From positions 1,798,001 to 1,862,000 of the forward strand of contig NZ_CP025795.1 of assembly GCF_002906655.1 (NCBI RefSeq): a stretch of 64,000 bases of DNA. The letters run 5' to 3'. A model generated the notes under the pieces. The model saw nothing but the letters and a program-made list of their open reading frames with translations, ran no database searches and was not told the DNA's origin. Source of the stretch: Vibrio hyugaensis. Its GTDB lineage: Bacteria; Pseudomonadota; Gammaproteobacteria; Enterobacterales; Vibrionaceae. The position numbers and the translations under genes were made by a program. Shown piece after piece: positions 63,922-64,000 of this stretch (its first letter is position 1; every line of letters begins with the position of its first letter).

Positions 63922-64000
63922 TGCCATTAACAATACAACTACTACTAGCACTGTTAATAATTGTTGGTATCTTTAGTTTTACACGTCATAGTTTGACTGT
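63921..64000 (+). CDS. start of a membrane protein of the capsule locus
   Basis: Only 26 codons are inside the window: MPLTIQLLLALLIIVGIFSF then TRHSLT. One membrane helix is visible. Its place after a flippase and transferase makes a Wzy polymerase possible, but too little is seen to name it. It overlaps the preceding stop by one base. Confidence 0.6.
   Translation, partial: MPLTIQLLLALLIIVGIFSFTRHSLT

Overview
The window looks like chromosome II of a Vibrio, probably of the Harveyi group. The protein families fit (PlzD-type PilZ protein, OmpU/OmpL-type porin, ToxR-like regulator, alpha-carbonic anhydrase, GlyGly-CTERM protease), and so does the moderate GC. From memory, the run pstS - chemoreceptor - protease/TonB operon - helicase - lpp - Ldt - phrB - MerR - deoD resembles part of V. 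cholerae chromosome II. No rRNA, tRNA, CRISPR array, intact insertion sequence or prophage was seen.

Layout. 1-2.1 kb: start of pstS (minus strand) and a chemoreceptor. 2.2-10.7 kb: a tightly packed minus-strand operon behind a Fur-box-like site, encoding a secreted S9 peptidase, a heme-type TonB receptor, a GlyGly-CTERM zinc protease with a P domain, and two DUF1566 proteins. 10.9-11.2 kb: two overlapping small membrane-protein genes. 11.4-18.7 kb: DEAD-box helicase, a structured RNA candidate, Braun lipoprotein facing its likely L,D-transpeptidase partner, a photolyase operon (DUF523/DUF1722 - MerR - phrB - Ldt) with a TTGTACAA operator on its promoter, and deoD. 18.7-23.4 kb: a zinc-ribbon/HTH protein of transposon ancestry and a TPR pair in which a degenerate GGDEF protein overlaps an intact GGEEF diguanylate cyclase. 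23.5-29.5 kb: EamA exporter, DUF3302-HlyD pair, and a complete ECF-type importer (S, double ATPase, T). 29.6-33 kb: MFS transporter divergent from an arsenate reductase-ArsR fusion, followed by 0.8 kb of sparse DNA with small ORFs and a strong terminator.

33-38.9 kb: napGH behind FNR-like and NarP-like sites, two acetyltransferases, an aminoglycoside-kinase-like protein, plzD, and a porin. 39.3-46 kb: a second, paralogous chemoreceptor, a Lon-like protease with degraded ATPase motifs, and a strong Fur-box-like site in front of a small helical protein and a YejF-like double ABC ATPase. 46-55 kb: cytosolic prolyl oligopeptidase, LysR regulator divergent from lldP-lldD (whose spacer is packed with stem-loops), an XRE-type protein, an MscS-family channel, and alpha-carbonic anhydrase. 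55.7-64 kb: a ToxR-like/ToxS-like membrane regulator pair, about 0.95 kb of noncoding DNA, then a polysaccharide export and assembly locus (wza, wzb, wzc, Wzx flippase, CDP-glycerol-type transferase, start of a membrane protein). Its last genes are clearly more AT-rich than the rest.

Recurring themes are iron-linked control (two Fur-like sites), c-di-GMP signalling (GGEEF enzyme, pseudo-enzyme, PilZ receptor), envelope maintenance (Lpp/Ldt, porin, MscS), and surface polysaccharide. The best candidates for undescribed biology are the protease/TonB/DUF1566 operon, the ToxR/S-like pair beside the capsule locus, the TPR pseudo-GGDEF/GGDEF pair, and the small genes and RNA structures between known genes. 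All assignments come from reading the sequence and recalled family knowledge; no searches were run.
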